Shown: piece after piece, positions 35,256-45,056 of the stretch
Position numbering within the stretch: position 1 is the stretch's first letter
Layout of the letters: each line of letters opens with the position of its first letter
Origin: Lichenicoccus roseus
GTDB lineage: Bacteria; Pseudomonadota; Alphaproteobacteria; Acetobacterales; Acetobacteraceae
Assembly (NCBI RefSeq): GCF_005844085.1
Contig: NZ_VCDI01000001.1
Coordinates: 124,001 to 188,000 of the forward strand
Length of the DNA: 64,000 bases
Direction of reading: 5' to 3'
Made by a program: the position numbers and the translations under genes
The notes under the pieces: model-generated
Databases searched by the model: none
What the model was told of the DNA's origin: nothing
The model's input: the letters and a program-made list of their open reading frames with translations, nothing else

Positions 35256-36428
35256 ATGAAGATCACCGGCATCCGTACCGTCGTCGTCAATGCCGAGATG
35301 CGGAACTGGATTTTCGTCCGCGTCGACACCGATCAGCCCGGCCTCCATGGCTGGGGCGAGGCGACGCTGGAATGGAAGACGCGAGCGGTCGTCGGCGCGG
35401 TGGACGATCTCGCGCCACTCATCATCGGCCGCGATCCGCGCGACATCGAACAGCTCGTCCGTATCATGCACAAGCACGGCTTCTGGCGCATCGGGGTGAT
35501 CGGCACCAGCGCCGTCGCCGGCATCGAGGTGGCGCTCTGGGACATACTGGGCAAGAGCCTCGGCGTCCCGGTCTGGCGCCTGCTCGGCGGCAAGCTGCGC
35601 GACCGCGTGCGGGTCTATACCCATCTCGGCCTCGGCCAGATCGATGCCGTCTACAACAGCATGTCGCTGGCGCCGCTGATCGAGCGCGCGCGGGCGGTGG
35701 TGGAGCGCGGCTACACCGCGATGAAGGTCGTGTTCATTCCCTACACGCACTACACGGCGTCGCTGCGCGCGATCGATGACGTCGCGCGCATGATGGGGGA
35801 GTTGCGGGCCGCGGTCGGCGACGATGTCGAGCTGATGGTGGATTTCCACGGCCGCTGCGCCTCGGTCGGCGCGGCGCTGCACTATATCGACGCGCTGGCG
35901 CCGGGACGGCCGTTGTTCGTCGAGGAACCCCTGCCGCCGCAGGACAGCGACGGCATGAAGGCGCTGGCCGCCCGCACGCATGTGCCACTCGCGGCGGGCG
36001 AACGCCTGCTCGATCGCTGGGAGTTCGCGCCACTGTTCCGGGACCGCTCGATCGATATCGCACAGCCGGACCTGTGCCATGTCGGCGGCTTCACCGAGGC
36101 GCGCAAGATCGCCGCGATGGCGGAGGTCGCCGGCGTCGGCATCGCGCCGCACAATCCGCTCGGCCCGCTCGCGGGGGTCGCCGCGCTGCATTTCGACATC
36201 GCGACGCCGAACTTCGTGATCCAGGAGGAAATGACCGGCGCGGTGCCCTGGTACGGCGAGGTCCTGCAGGGGCCGATACGCATGGTGGATGGCCACTGGC
36301 AGATCCCGGAGGCGCCGGGCCTCGGCATCGAGATCGACGAGGCGGTCGCGGCCAGGCACCCGTTCAGGCAGGAAATCCTGGCGACCCGCGAGGCGGTGCT
36401 GCCGGACGGTACGGTGGTGGACTGGTGA
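35256..36428 (+). CDS. dgoD: D-galactonate dehydratase (enolase superfamily)
   Basis: Dehydrates D-galactonate to 2-keto-3-deoxygalactonate. 390 residues of the mandelate racemase/enolase superfamily. D196 and H198 (VDFHGRC), E223 (FVEEPLPP), E249 (AAGERL) and H299 (IAPHNPLGP) keep nearly the same spacing as D183, H185, E209, E235 and H285 of the E. coli enzyme. The N-terminal capping domain begins MKITGIRT. It starts 35 bp after the lactonase and closes the operon, so the gene order is regulator, kinase, aldolase, dehydrogenase, lactonase, dehydratase. Confidence 0.94.
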   Translation: MKITGIRTVVVNAEMRNWIFVRVDTDQPGLHGWGEATLEWKTRAVVGAVDDLAPLIIGRDPRDIEQLVRIMHKHGFWRIGVIGTSAVAGIEVALWDILGKSLGVPVWRLLGGKLRDRVRVYTHLGLGQIDAVYNSMSLAPLIERARAVVERGYTAMKVVFIPYTHYTASLRAIDDVARMMGELRAAVGDDVELMVDFHGRCASVGAALHYIDALAPGRPLFVEEPLPPQDSDGMKALAARTHVPLAAGERLLDRWEFAPLFRDRSIDIAQPDLCHVGGFTEARKIAAMAEVAGVGIAPHNPLGPLAGVAALHFDIATPNFVIQEEMTGAVPWYGEVLQGPIRMVDGHWQIPEAPGLGIEIDEAVAARHPFRQEILATREAVLPDGTVVDW

Positions 36429-36443
36429 CCGGCCGCAACCCGG

Positions 36444-37277
36444 TCAGGTCGGGCAGATCAGCTGGTGTTCCGCGATGATCGCCGGCTGGACGGCGGTCGG
36501 GGCGGCTGGCGGGACGGCGGATAGCTGCGCCGCCGGGGCTTCCTCGAACAGGCGCGAGCGACGCAGCCCGGTCCTGTGCATGCGGTAGGATAGCGCGGTC
36601 CGCAGCACGCCGATCCCGTAGGTGATGCTGCGCCGGAGGTTGATCGACGACGCCTCGGCGAAATAGCGGGTCGGGCAGGAAATCTCGCCGCTCCGGAAGC
36701 CGAAATGGACGGCCTGCGCCAGCATCTGGTTGTCGAAGACGAAATCGTCGGAGCAGTGCAGCAATGGGAGGCGTTCCAGCACGTCGCGATTCCATGCGCG
36801 ATAGCCGGAGTGATATTCGCTCAGCTTCTGGCCGAGCAGGGCGTTCTCGAACGCGGTCAGCAGCCGGTTGCAGATGTACTTGTAGAGCGGCATGCCGCCA
36901 GCCAGCGCACCGTTGCCCAGGATGCGCGAGGCGATCACCACGTCGTAGTGGCCGGACACCAGCATCGACGCCATCGCCGTGATCAGCTTCGGGGAGTACT
37001 GGTAGTCGGGGTGCAGCATCACGACGATGTCGGCGCCGCGCCCGAGGGCTTCGGCGTAGCAGGTCTTCTGGTTGCCGCCGTAGCCGCGATTGATCTGGTG
37101 GCGGATGGTGTGCAGGCCAAGCGCCTGTGCAAGCTCATACGTGCGGTCGCTGCTGGCGTCGTCGTTGAGGATGATGTCGTCGACGATGTCGCGCGGGATT
37201 TCCGCGATCGTCCGCTCCAGGGTTCTTGCCGCGTTATAGGCGGGCAGGACAACGGCTATACGCTTACCGGCCAGCAT
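36444..37277 (-). CDS. GT2-family glycosyltransferase (dolichol-phosphate mannosyltransferase-like)
   Basis: A 277-residue family 2 glycosyltransferase that should transfer a sugar from a nucleotide donor to a lipid carrier or glycan. The GT-A core starts IAVVLPAYNAARTLERTI, with nucleotide-binding LNDDASSDRT, GYGGNQKTCYAEAL and the metal-binding region MLHPDYQYSP. The SGYRAWNRDVLE segment is typical of the DPM1-like branch. No membrane span is visible; the last 45 residues are Ala/Pro-rich. It is divergent from the GT87 gene with about 110 bp of shared promoter region, and the two may act in one envelope glycan route. It converges on dgoD after 15 bp. Confidence 0.88.
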   Translation of the reverse strand: MLAGKRIAVVLPAYNAARTLERTIAEIPRDIVDDIILNDDASSDRTYELAQALGLHTIRHQINRGYGGNQKTCYAEALGRGADIVVMLHPDYQYSPKLITAMASMLVSGHYDVVIASRILGNGALAGGMPLYKYICNRLLTAFENALLGQKLSEYHSGYRAWNRDVLERLPLLHCSDDFVFDNQMLAQAVHFGFRSGEISCPTRYFAEASSINLRRSITYGIGVLRTALSYRMHRTGLRRSRLFEEAPAAQLSAVPPAAPTAVQPAIIAEHQLICPT

Positions 37278-37389
37278 CGCCTGCTCCTGGAGACACCCGA
37301 GGTTGTATCACGACCGGTGATTTCTGTTGTAGTGGGAATCTGCGGCAAATAAGAATAGCAGCAACCGGCGGTGGAACTCGTTCAACCAG

Positions 37390-38583
37390 ATGACCACGAG
37401 CACGTCCATCGCGGAATGGTCAAGGCCGGCTTCCGTCCTGACGCGCTGCGTACTGTATCTGTTGACCACCGTTCTGCTGGTGGTGTGCTGGTATTGCGTT
37501 CGCCTCAATTGGTCGCTTGGCGCCCTGCATCCGTCCCCGGTCAGCGGCGCCATGCCGGAGGAGGACCTTGCCAGCCTCTGGATGGCCGGGCATCTCGCCC
37601 GCCTCGGCCACTTGGACTGGCTCTATACCGCCCCCCTCTACGAGGCATGGCGGCATCGCATGTTCGGGCCGACGCTGGGTCCGCTGCCCTGGATCTACCC
37701 GCCCACGGTCCTGCTTCTGGGCGTGCCGCTCTCCTGGCTGCCGCTGCCGGCCGCGTTCCTGCTCTGGGATGCGGGAACGCTCCTGGCCGCCGTGCTGGTC
37801 CTGCGCCGGGCCGGGCTGCCGTGGCCGATCCTGTTGCTCGGCCTGGCGGCCCCGGCCAGCTGGCGCTCGCTGGTCCTGGGCCAATACGGCGTCATCGCCG
37901 GCGCCCTGGTGGTTGCGGGAACCCTGATCTCGCCTCGCCGGCCGGTCCGTGCCGGCATCATGCTCGGCCTGTGTACGCTCAAGCCGCAGCAGGGCATGAT
38001 CCTGCCGGTCGCCTGGCTCGCGGCCCGCAATTGGCGAGCGATCGCCGCCGCCGCCGGCGTTGCCGTGTCCTTGGCGCTGCTGGTCGCTGGCTGGCTCGGC
38101 ACCGGGTCCTGGCAGTTGTTCCTCACCCAGGGAACGCGATCGATGCACGCCCTGGTCGAGGCCGCACCGCCGACCGGCTACATCAACAGCGGCGTCTCGG
38201 TCTTCTGGGCCGCCCGGACGCTGGGCGCCGGGGTTGCGCCCGCCTACGTCCTGCAGGGCATGGCGGCCCTCGCCGCGATCGTGTTCGCCTACCGGGCATG
38301 GAGGCGCCCGGAAGCCGATCCGCTGGCCCGCATGGCGGTCACCGTATCCCTGTCGCTGCTGCTCACCCCGTACGGCTACACCTCCGACATGGTCGCCTGC
38401 TCGATCGCGCTGGTGGCGGTCGTCGCTCGGAACGGTTGGCGCATTCGACCGTGGCACGGCCTGTTCTGGCTGTGGCCCGGCTGCTGCCACATGGTCGCCC
38501 CGGGTTTCGGGATGATCCTCAACCCGGTCGCGGTCACCGCCACCGCCGCGATGGCCTGGCGACAGCTGCCGAAACCGGGCTGA
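37390..38583 (+). CDS. GT87-family (DUF2029) polyprenol-phosphate-sugar glycosyltransferase
   Basis: A 397-residue polytopic membrane protein with about ten spans, in the DUF2029/GT87 family that uses polyprenyl-phosphate mannose or related donors. The family signature is visible as EEDLASLWMAGHLAR near residue 57, YPPTVLLLGVPLSWLP, and LCTLKPQQGMILPVAWLAARNWR. The region LTPYGYTSDMVACSIAL toward the end is also typical. Its donor could be made by the divergent GT2 enzyme; this is inference from gene order. Confidence 0.85.
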   Translation: MTTSTSIAEWSRPASVLTRCVLYLLTTVLLVVCWYCVRLNWSLGALHPSPVSGAMPEEDLASLWMAGHLARLGHLDWLYTAPLYEAWRHRMFGPTLGPLPWIYPPTVLLLGVPLSWLPLPAAFLLWDAGTLLAAVLVLRRAGLPWPILLLGLAAPASWRSLVLGQYGVIAGALVVAGTLISPRRPVRAGIMLGLCTLKPQQGMILPVAWLAARNWRAIAAAAGVAVSLALLVAGWLGTGSWQLFLTQGTRSMHALVEAAPPTGYINSGVSVFWAARTLGAGVAPAYVLQGMAALAAIVFAYRAWRRPEADPLARMAVTVSLSLLLTPYGYTSDMVACSIALVAVVARNGWRIRPWHGLFWLWPGCCHMVAPGFGMILNPVAVTATAAMAWRQLPKPG

Positions 38584-38604
38584 CCCGGTCGCGGCAGCCT
38601 TTGC

Positions 38605-39996
38605 TCAGCGTCCGATCGCGCGCAGCTTGCGACCTTCCATCAGGTTGCGCTCGATATGCTCGAGCGAGATGCCCTTGGTCTCCGGAACCAGCGTGATCGT
38701 CACCACGATGAACAGTGCATTCAGCGCCGCGTAGAGCCAGAAGGTCTGCGCGTTGCCGAAGGTGCTGAGCAGGGTCAGGAAGGTCTGGCCGACCACGAAG
38801 TTGGCCGCCCAGTTGGTGAAGGTCGAGCAGGCGATGCCGAAGTCGCGGCCCTGCAGCGGCTGCACCTCGGAGCACAGCACCCAGATCAGCGGCCCGGCGG
38901 AGAAGGCGAAGCCGGTGATGAAGCAGAGCAGCACGGCGATGGCGAGGATGCGCTGCAGCTCGCTGTCGATGCCTGCGAAGATCAGCAGGCCCAGGATGCC
39001 CATGCCGATCGCCATCACCGCAAAGCCCGAGATGAGCATCGGCCGGCGGCCCCAGCGATCGACCAGGCCGATGGCGATGAAGGTCGCCAGCACGTTCACC
39101 ACGCCGACGACCGCAGTGCCCCAGAGCGAGGCATTCTGTCCGAAGCCGGCGAGACCGAAGATCTTGGGTGCGTAGTACATCACCACGTTCATGCCGGTGA
39201 ACTGCTGCATCACCTGCAGCAGCACGCCGAACCAGACCGAGCGGCGGAAATTGGAGTTCGCCCTGAACATCGCGAATCCCTGCTGCTTGTTCCGGAGCTG
39301 GTCCTCGATTTCCTTAATCTCGCTCTGCACCGCCGCATCGTCCTGGCGCAGGTCGTTGAGCACATCCACCGCGTCCTGCCGCCTGCCCTTCATCATCAGC
39401 CATCGCGGGCTGTCGGGCAGCACGAACACGCCGGCCAGGAACAGCGCCCCGGGGATCGCGACCAGGCCGAGCATCCAGCGCCAGGCGCCGCTGTAGCTGA
39501 GCAGGGCGTCGGAGATGAAGGCTACCAGGATGCCGATGGTGATCATCAGCTGGTAGGTGGAAATCATCGATCCGCGACGAGCCTCGTCGGCGATTTCCGA
39601 GATGTAGAGCGGTGCGGTGAAGGTGGCGACGCCGATCGCCACGCCGAGCAGGACGCGGCCGGCCAGCAGCCAGCCGACCGAAGGCGCCAGCGCACAGAGC
39701 AGAGACGAGACCACGAACAGCGTGGCGCTCAGGATCAGCGAGCGCTTGCGGCCGAAGCTCGACGACAGGTAGCCGGCCAGGATGGCGCCGACCGCGGCGC
39801 CGAACATCATGCTGCTGACGATCAGTTCCTGCATCGTCTCGCTGACGCTGAACTGCTTTGCGATGAAGCCGAGCGCGCCCGAAATGACGCCGATATCTAG
39901 GCCGAACATCAGGCCGGCCAGGGCTGCTACGCCGCCTGTGAGGAGCGTCTTGCCGCTCTTCTTCGCAGTCGGCACCGAATAGGTTGTGGTGCTCAT
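38605..39996 (-). CDS. MFS sugar:H+ symporter (GalP/AraE/XylE family)
   Basis: A 463-residue, 12-span sugar porter. The family motifs are GLMFGLDIGVISGAL in helix 1, the loop GYLSSSFGRKRSL, PLYISEIADEARRGSM after helix 4, PDSPRWLMMKGR in the central loop, QQFTGMNVVMYYAPKIF in helix 7, and PETKGISLEHIE at the C-terminus. Motif QQ..G..YY indicates hexose or pentose import. Being 2.2 kb beyond the galactose operon, it is a reasonable galactose importer candidate, but it is not in that operon. ATG 39996 has a clear GGGGAG upstream; an upstream in-frame ATG is less likely. Confidence 0.93.
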   Translation of the reverse strand: MSTTTYSVPTAKKSGKTLLTGGVAALAGLMFGLDIGVISGALGFIAKQFSVSETMQELIVSSMMFGAAVGAILAGYLSSSFGRKRSLILSATLFVVSSLLCALAPSVGWLLAGRVLLGVAIGVATFTAPLYISEIADEARRGSMISTYQLMITIGILVAFISDALLSYSGAWRWMLGLVAIPGALFLAGVFVLPDSPRWLMMKGRRQDAVDVLNDLRQDDAAVQSEIKEIEDQLRNKQQGFAMFRANSNFRRSVWFGVLLQVMQQFTGMNVVMYYAPKIFGLAGFGQNASLWGTAVVGVVNVLATFIAIGLVDRWGRRPMLISGFAVMAIGMGILGLLIFAGIDSELQRILAIAVLLCFITGFAFSAGPLIWVLCSEVQPLQGRDFGIACSTFTNWAANFVVGQTFLTLLSTFGNAQTFWLYAALNALFIVVTITLVPETKGISLEHIERNLMEGRKLRAIGR

Positions 39997-40066
39997 TGAT
40001 CCGTCTCCCCGGGGCGCGTCGGCGCTGGGGCACACAGCATCCATGGTCGACGCGGCAAATTGATTA

Positions 40067-40098
40067 ACGCCACTGCAACCGGCAAGTTGCAGTGGCGT
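40067..40098 (-). promoter_or_regulatory. 12-bp-arm hairpin upstream of the sugar symporter
   Basis: Perfect arms ACGCCACTGCAA and TTGCAGTGGCGT flank an 8-base loop. On the minus strand the hairpin is about 68 bp after the CmcJ-type gene and about 70 bp before the symporter start, followed by TTAATCAATTT. It may be a terminator for the upstream gene or an operator/leader structure for the symporter. Confidence 0.5.
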
Positions 40099-40165
40099 GA
40101 CGGCTCCGGGACTCAGGCAACTCTACCACCGGCGACGAGGCACCGCCGGGAGCGGGTCTGGCGGG

Positions 40166-41020
40166 CTAGGTCGCCCCGAAGACCAGGGCACGTAGCTCGA
40201 TGCTCTGCCTGGGCGGGGCGTCCGGGGGCGTGGTCGGATCTGAGAAGGCGGTGTGCGGAGCAAAGCGCGACACCCCGGTCTCGCGGCTGTCGTAGCATTT
40301 GAGCAGCAGCACCTCGTCCGGCATCATCCTGGACAGGTAGTGCCAGCGCTGCCCCGGATTGTGGCGCACAGAATAGACCTCGCCGCGATGTTGCGGATAG
40401 ACGAGATCGGTCGCGACCAGGTCGCCGGGCGCCAGGCTGGAGCCGTCGCAGACGGCGAGCGGACTGTCCAGCACCGGACCCCGTATCGGCCGCCAGACAT
40501 TGATCACCTGCACCCGGCCGTCGAGCAGCGCCGCCGCCTCCGCCCCCAGATGCCGACGCACGCGCTCCGGACCGGAACTCAGCGTCTGGTCCACGTGCAC
40601 GCGTGCAACCGGTTGCCGCTGGCCGGCGCGATCCTCCTGCCCAGGGATACGGCGGCGGATCGTGTGGTCGAAGATGAACACCCGGTGCGCCCCGGTGGCC
40701 TGCCGCAGCAAGGCCTCGGTTTCGGCGTAGTATGCGCCGACTATCGCGGCCTCGTCGGCGAAATCCCGCTCTGCGCTGCGGTGCCGCAGCACCGCGAAAC
40801 CCTCGCGGTCGAGCGAGGCCGCGGCGGGGTCTGCGCGGAGGTCGCGAATGGCGACCTCATGCGGATCGTCGCCGAAGTTGCGGACCGGCACGCCAGGCGG
40901 CGGCGTGTAGTTGTAGGTCTCCGGCTTGCCATCGGCGGGGCCGATGAAGTTCAGGGAAGCGCGCACCACGCCGTCGCGGTGGATCGCCCGGTCGGCCTCG
41001 AGGCGGGTGTTGGCGTTCAT
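40166..41020 (-). CDS. CmcJ/NvfI-type 2-oxoglutarate Fe(II) oxygenase-like protein
   Basis: A 284-residue protein of the CmcJ/AsaB-like group, relatives of which act in secondary metabolism as oxygenases or methoxylation partners. The start SLNFIGPADGKPETYNYTPPPG is characteristic. Predicted iron ligands are H142 and D144 (RVHVDQT) and H256 (FAPHTAF), with a 2-oxoglutarate arginine soon after. VINVWRPI, PQHRGEVYSVRHNPGQRWHYLSRMMPDEVLLLKCYDS are the conserved core. ATG 41020 has GGAG at 9 bp; ATG 41053 in the same frame has none. No biosynthetic partners are nearby, so the substrate is unknown. Confidence 0.82.
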   Translation of the reverse strand: MNANTRLEADRAIHRDGVVRASLNFIGPADGKPETYNYTPPPGVPVRNFGDDPHEVAIRDLRADPAAASLDREGFAVLRHRSAERDFADEAAIVGAYYAETEALLRQATGAHRVFIFDHTIRRRIPGQEDRAGQRQPVARVHVDQTLSSGPERVRRHLGAEAAALLDGRVQVINVWRPIRGPVLDSPLAVCDGSSLAPGDLVATDLVYPQHRGEVYSVRHNPGQRWHYLSRMMPDEVLLLKCYDSRETGVSRFAPHTAFSDPTTPPDAPPRQSIELRALVFGAT

Positions 41021-41111
41021 CGAAGCGGCTCCGTTGAGTTCACGCCACGACATATGGGAGCGTCGGGCCGGAGTTCCACCAGACAGGAGTCACGTAAAAT
41101 ATAACTACAAT

Positions 41112-41972
41112 TCAGGTAAGTGGTTCTTGCCCGTCACGGCCGCGCAGCGCGTTGAGATCCGCACGCGCCTTGTCGGCAACCTGTCCCCGCGGCACCAGGG
41201 CAAGGAAGCGCTCCAGGCACGCGACCGCCGCTGCCATGTTGCCGGCCTGCCGGTTCAGATCGGCGGCATTGAGCCAGTTTGCCGCGATGTCCGGCGCTAT
41301 CTGCAGCATGCCACCGAGCGAGGTCAGCGCGGCCTCGACGTCGCCCGCGATCAGCCGGCGCTGCACGAGATTGCGCTGCATGCGCAGAAGCACCTCGCGG
41401 GTGGTCATGCGCCGGACCATGTCCGGCTGCAGCCGCACCGGAGCTGCACCAAGCCGTTCCAGCAGGGCCTGGAGATCGTCGGCATCGAGGGTGTCGCCAC
41501 CGCCGAACGCATCGACCAGTACCACCGCCTCGGCATCGTCCTCGGTATCGTCAACCGACAATGCGACCAGGAAGTGATACGGGAAGTCGACGCCGAAACC
41601 GTCCCAGCCGGCCGCGCGGATGCAATGCAGCCACAGCACGCCGAGTGCCACCGGCAGCCCCTTGCGGCGGCCGATCACCTTGATCAGGTTGGCGTTGTCG
41701 AGATCGTCGTAGCTGTCGCTGTCGCCGCGATAGCCGTACCGCGCATGCAGCAGGCCGGCCAGGGCGCCGATCCTGGCCTCGGCGGACCTGCCCGTCATCA
41801 GATGGCCGATCGCTGCCGCTTCGCGGGCGAGTTCCGACAGGTGCTCCGAAGCCGACATCCAGTCCGTACCGGTCTCGTCGAGCCGCGCCAGCTGCAGCGC
41901 GGCCGGCGCCGGATCGATCTCGGAGTCCGGAAGCAGGCCGATGGCCGCCAGCGCCTGGATCGCTTCAATCAC
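41112..41972 (-). CDS. SirB1-type transglutaminase-like / TPR protein
   Basis: A 286-residue protein with an N-terminal transglutaminase-like SirB1 domain (about 40-190; GLLHARYGYRGDSDSYDDLDNANLIKVIGRRKGLPVALGVLWLH, FPYHFLVAL) and a C-terminal TPR-like helical half with LQIAPDIAANWLNAADLNRQAGN. The family is widespread but its activity is not known; the usual catalytic cysteine is not obvious. It reads in the same direction as cyoABCD and lies 91 bp after cyoD, possibly in the same transcript. Confidence 0.87.
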   Translation of the reverse strand: MIEAIQALAAIGLLPDSEIDPAPAALQLARLDETGTDWMSASEHLSELAREAAAIGHLMTGRSAEARIGALAGLLHARYGYRGDSDSYDDLDNANLIKVIGRRKGLPVALGVLWLHCIRAAGWDGFGVDFPYHFLVALSVDDTEDDAEAVVLVDAFGGGDTLDADDLQALLERLGAAPVRLQPDMVRRMTTREVLLRMQRNLVQRRLIAGDVEAALTSLGGMLQIAPDIAANWLNAADLNRQAGNMAAAVACLERFLALVPRGQVADKARADLNALRGRDGQEPLT

Positions 41973-42063
41973 CGGCCGGTCCGATCACCGCGGGCGCCGC
42001 TCATGTCCCGGTCCCCCCGCCGGCCGCGTCGCACGCATCAGGTGCCTCCGGATCTGCTGGAGC

Positions 42064-42426
42064 CTACATCTCTGCAGGCATATGCGACTTCGCAACGCCC
42101 GGCATCATGTTCTCGCTGATGTTATGCATGATCCAGAGCGAGCCGACGATCAGGATCGCCACCGTCAGCACCGCGAAGGCGAAGGCGGTCACGTTCCAGC
42201 GCTGCTCGGAGGAGCCGTTCATGTGCAGGAAGAAGAACAGGTGGACGAACACCTGGACCGCGGCGAGGCCGGCAATGGCCAGCAGGGTCGCCACATGCGG
42301 CAGCACCGGCTCCATCACCAGGCCGAAGGCGGCACCGGTCAGGATGATGGAGAGGACGAAGCCGATCCCGTAGGACCCGACGCTGCCATGGCTCTCGCCC
42401 GTGTAGGCGCGGTTCATGTCGGCCAT
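42064..42426 (-). CDS. cyoD: cytochrome bo3 ubiquinol oxidase subunit IV
   Basis: A 120-residue inner-membrane subunit with three spans that helps assembly of the bo3 oxidase. GSYGIGFVLSIILTGAAFGLVM, then VFVHLFFFLHMNGSSEQRWN and ILIVGSLWIMHNISENMMPG are the subunit IV pattern. It starts inside the cyoC stop codon (TAATG type overlap) and is the last of cyoABCD. No cyoE (haem O synthase) follows. Confidence 0.95.
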   Translation of the reverse strand: MADMNRAYTGESHGSVGSYGIGFVLSIILTGAAFGLVMEPVLPHVATLLAIAGLAAVQVFVHLFFFLHMNGSSEQRWNVTAFAFAVLTVAILIVGSLWIMHNISENMMPGVAKSHMPAEM

Positions 42427-43043
42427 TACTGCACACCCATCAGGTAGACGAACGTGAACACGCAGATCCAGACGATATCCAGGAAGTGCCAGAACAGGCT
42501 GAGGCACATCAGCCGGTTCATGTAGGGGCCGGAAATGCCGTTCTTCTTGATCAGGATCTGCGACATCAGCACCACCATCCAGATCAGGCCGCAGGTGACG
42601 TGCAGCCCGTGGGTGCCGACCAGGGTGAAGAAGGCCGACAGGAAGGCGCTCTGGTCCGGACCATGCCCCTCGGCGACGAGGTGGCTGAACTCGTTCACCT
42701 CCATGCCGATGAAACCCAGGCCCAGCAGGAAGGTGATGCCCATCCACAGCACCAGGCCGCTGGTGCGGTTGCGATAGGCGTCCAGCATCGCCAGGCCATA
42801 GGTGCAGCTGCTGACCAGCAGCAGGAGGGTCTCCACGCCGACATACTTCAGGTCGAAGATGTCGTGGCCGCTGGGGCCGTCCGCGAACTGGTGCCTCGCC
42901 ACCGCGAAGGCGGCGAACAGCGTCGCGAACAGGATGCAGTCGGTCATCAGGTAGAGCCAGAAGCCGAACACCGTGTTCGGCCCCGGCCCGTGGTGCTCGC
43001 CGTGCTCCGGATGCGCGGCGAGGCTCTCGTGCGTCGCGTCCAT
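42426..43043 (-). CDS. cyoC: cytochrome bo3 ubiquinol oxidase subunit III
   Basis: A 205-residue, five-span haem-copper oxidase subunit [61 protein letters not shown] and [19 protein letters not shown] identify the quinol-oxidase version; the conserved EVNEF glutamate is present. It overlaps cyoB by one base and cyoD by one base, so the operon is translated as a chain. Confidence 0.96.
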   Translation of the reverse strand: MDATHESLAAHPEHGEHHGPGPNTVFGFWLYLMTDCILFATLFAAFAVARHQFADGPSGHDIFDLKYVGVETLLLLVSSCTYGLAMLDAYRNRTSGLVLWMGITFLLGLGFIGMEVNEFSHLVAEGHGPDQSAFLSAFFTLVGTHGLHVTCGLIWMVVLMSQILIKKNGISGPYMNRLMCLSLFWHFLDIVWICVFTFVYLMGVQ

Positions 43044-45052
43044 CAGGCACGCACCGCCGCGGCCACCCGGGCATTCGCCAGGCTCAGGGCGACCGCGCGC
43101 TCATGCTCGCCCTCGATACGGGCAACCTCGGAGGCGGGCACATAGTAGTCGATGTCGTCGTTGCAGCTGCGCACGATGAAGGTGGTGACCATGGCCAGGA
43201 AGCCGAACGCCGCCATCCACCAGATGTGCCAGATCAGTGCGAAGCCCATGATGGCCGCGAACACCGCGATGAACAGGCCGGCCGGCGTGTTGCGCGGCAT
43301 GTGGATGTCCTCGTAGGCGCCCGTATGCTTGGCGATGCGGCCACGCTCCTTGGCGTCGCAGAACTCGTCCAGCGCATGCACGTGCGGCGTCACGGCGAAG
43401 TTGTAGAACGGCGGCGGCGAGGAGGTCGACCATTCCAGGGTGCGGCCACCCCACGGATCGCCGGTCCAGTCGCGCAGCGCCTCGCGCTGGCGGATGCTGA
43501 CCACGATCTGCGTGACCTGCAGGACGATGCCCACCAGGATCATGCAGGCGCCGACCGCCGCCACTTCCAGCCAGGGGGTCCAGGCCGGATTGTCGTAGTG
43601 GTTCATGCGGCGCGTCATGCCCATGAAGCCGAGGACGTAGAGCGGCATGAAGGCGACGTAGAAGCCGCTCAGCCAGAACCAGAAGGACCACTTGCCGATC
43701 GTCTCGTTCAGCTTGAAGCCGAACGCCTTCGGGAACCAGTAGTTGAAGCCGGCGACATAGCCGAACAGCACGCCGCCGATGATGACGTTGTGGAAGTGCG
43801 CGATCAGGAACAGCGAATTGTGCAGGACATAGTCGGCGCCCGGCACGGCGAGCAGCACGCCGGTCATGCCGCCGATGGTGAAGGTCACCATGAAGCCGAT
43901 GGTCCACAGGATCGGCGTGTGGAACTCGACACGGCCGCGGAAGATCGTGAACAGCCAGTTGAACACCTTCACCCCGGTCGGGATGGCGATGATCATCGTC
44001 GTGATGCCGAAGAAGGCATTCACGTTGGCGCCGGAGCCCATGGTGAAGAAATGGTGCAGCCAGACCACGAACGAGAGCACGGTGATCGAGATGGTCGCGT
44101 AGACCATCGCCGCATAGCCGAACAGGTGCTTCTTGGAGAAGGTCGCAACCACCTCCGAGAACACGCCGAACGCCGGCAGGATCAGGATGTACACCTCCGG
44201 ATGGCCCCAGGCCCAGATGAGGTTCACGTACATCATCTGGTTGCCGCCGGCATCGTTGGTGAAGAAGTGCATGCCGAGATAGCGGTCCAGCGTCAGCAGG
44301 CCGAGCGTCACCGTCAGGATCGGGAAGGCCGCCATGATGAGCACGTTGGTGCAGAGCGCGGTCCACACGAAGACCGGCATCTTCATGTAGTTCATGCCGG
44401 GTGCGCGCATCTTGAGGATGGTGACGAAGAAGTTGATCCCCGTCAGCAGTGTCCCGATGCCCGATATCTGCAGCGACCAGATGTAGTAGTCGACGCCGAC
44501 GCCGGGGCTGTACTGCAGCTCCGACAGCGGCGGATAGGCGAGCCAGCCGGTCTGCGCGAATTCGCCGATGGCGAGCGAGATGTTGACCAGGCCGACGCTG
44601 ACCGCGGTGAGCCAGAAGCTGACCGAGTTCAGGAACGGGAATGCCACGTCGCGTGCGCCGATCTGCAGCGGCACCGCGATGTTCATCAGGCCGATCATGA
44701 ACGGCATCGCCATGAAGAAGATCATGATGACGCCGTGCGCGGTGAAGATCTGGTCGTAGTGGTGCGGCGGCAGGTAGCCGGGCGCACCGTCATGCGCGAT
44801 CGCCTGCTGCGCGCGCATCATGATGGCGTCGGAGAAGCCGCGCAGCAGCATCACCAGGGCGAGCAGGATGTACATCACGCCGATCTTCTTGTGATCGACC
44901 GAGGTCAGCCATTCCCGCCACAGGTATGGCCATTGGCGATACCAGGTCACCAGCCCGAGAACCACGGCGACCACGCCGCCCATGAAAAGAACGGCGCCCA
45001 TCTCGATGGGATTGTCGAACGGAATATCCGCCCAGGTCAGCTTGCCGAGCAT
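43043..45052 (-). CDS. cyoB: cytochrome bo3 ubiquinol oxidase subunit I
   Basis: The 669-residue catalytic subunit that holds haem b, haem o3 and CuB and pumps protons while reducing oxygen. It has about fifteen spans. The haem b histidine is in [10 protein letters not shown], the CuB/tyrosine motif is GHPEVYI, the CuB histidines are in [10 protein letters not shown], and the haem ligands are in [19 protein letters not shown] and the quinol-site region near the N-terminus fit the bo3 type. The extended C-terminus ([27 protein letters not shown]) is typical. It starts 4 bp after the cyoA stop. Confidence 0.97.
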   Translation of the reverse strand: MLGKLTWADIPFDNPIEMGAVLFMGGVVAVVLGLVTWYRQWPYLWREWLTSVDHKKIGVMYILLALVMLLRGFSDAIMMRAQQAIAHDGAPGYLPPHHYDQIFTAHGVIMIFFMAMPFMIGLMNIAVPLQIGARDVAFPFLNSVSFWLTAVSVGLVNISLAIGEFAQTGWLAYPPLSELQYSPGVGVDYYIWSLQISGIGTLLTGINFFVTILKMRAPGMNYMKMPVFVWTALCTNVLIMAAFPILTVTLGLLTLDRYLGMHFFTNDAGGNQMMYVNLIWAWGHPEVYILILPAFGVFSEVVATFSKKHLFGYAAMVYATISITVLSFVVWLHHFFTMGSGANVNAFFGITTMIIAIPTGVKVFNWLFTIFRGRVEFHTPILWTIGFMVTFTIGGMTGVLLAVPGADYVLHNSLFLIAHFHNVIIGGVLFGYVAGFNYWFPKAFGFKLNETIGKWSFWFWLSGFYVAFMPLYVLGFMGMTRRMNHYDNPAWTPWLEVAAVGACMILVGIVLQVTQIVVSIRQREALRDWTGDPWGGRTLEWSTSSPPPFYNFAVTPHVHALDEFCDAKERGRIAKHTGAYEDIHMPRNTPAGLFIAVFAAIMGFALIWHIWWMAAFGFLAMVTTFIVRSCNDDIDYYVPASEVARIEGEHERAVALSLANARVAAAVRA

Positions 45053-45056
45053 AGTC

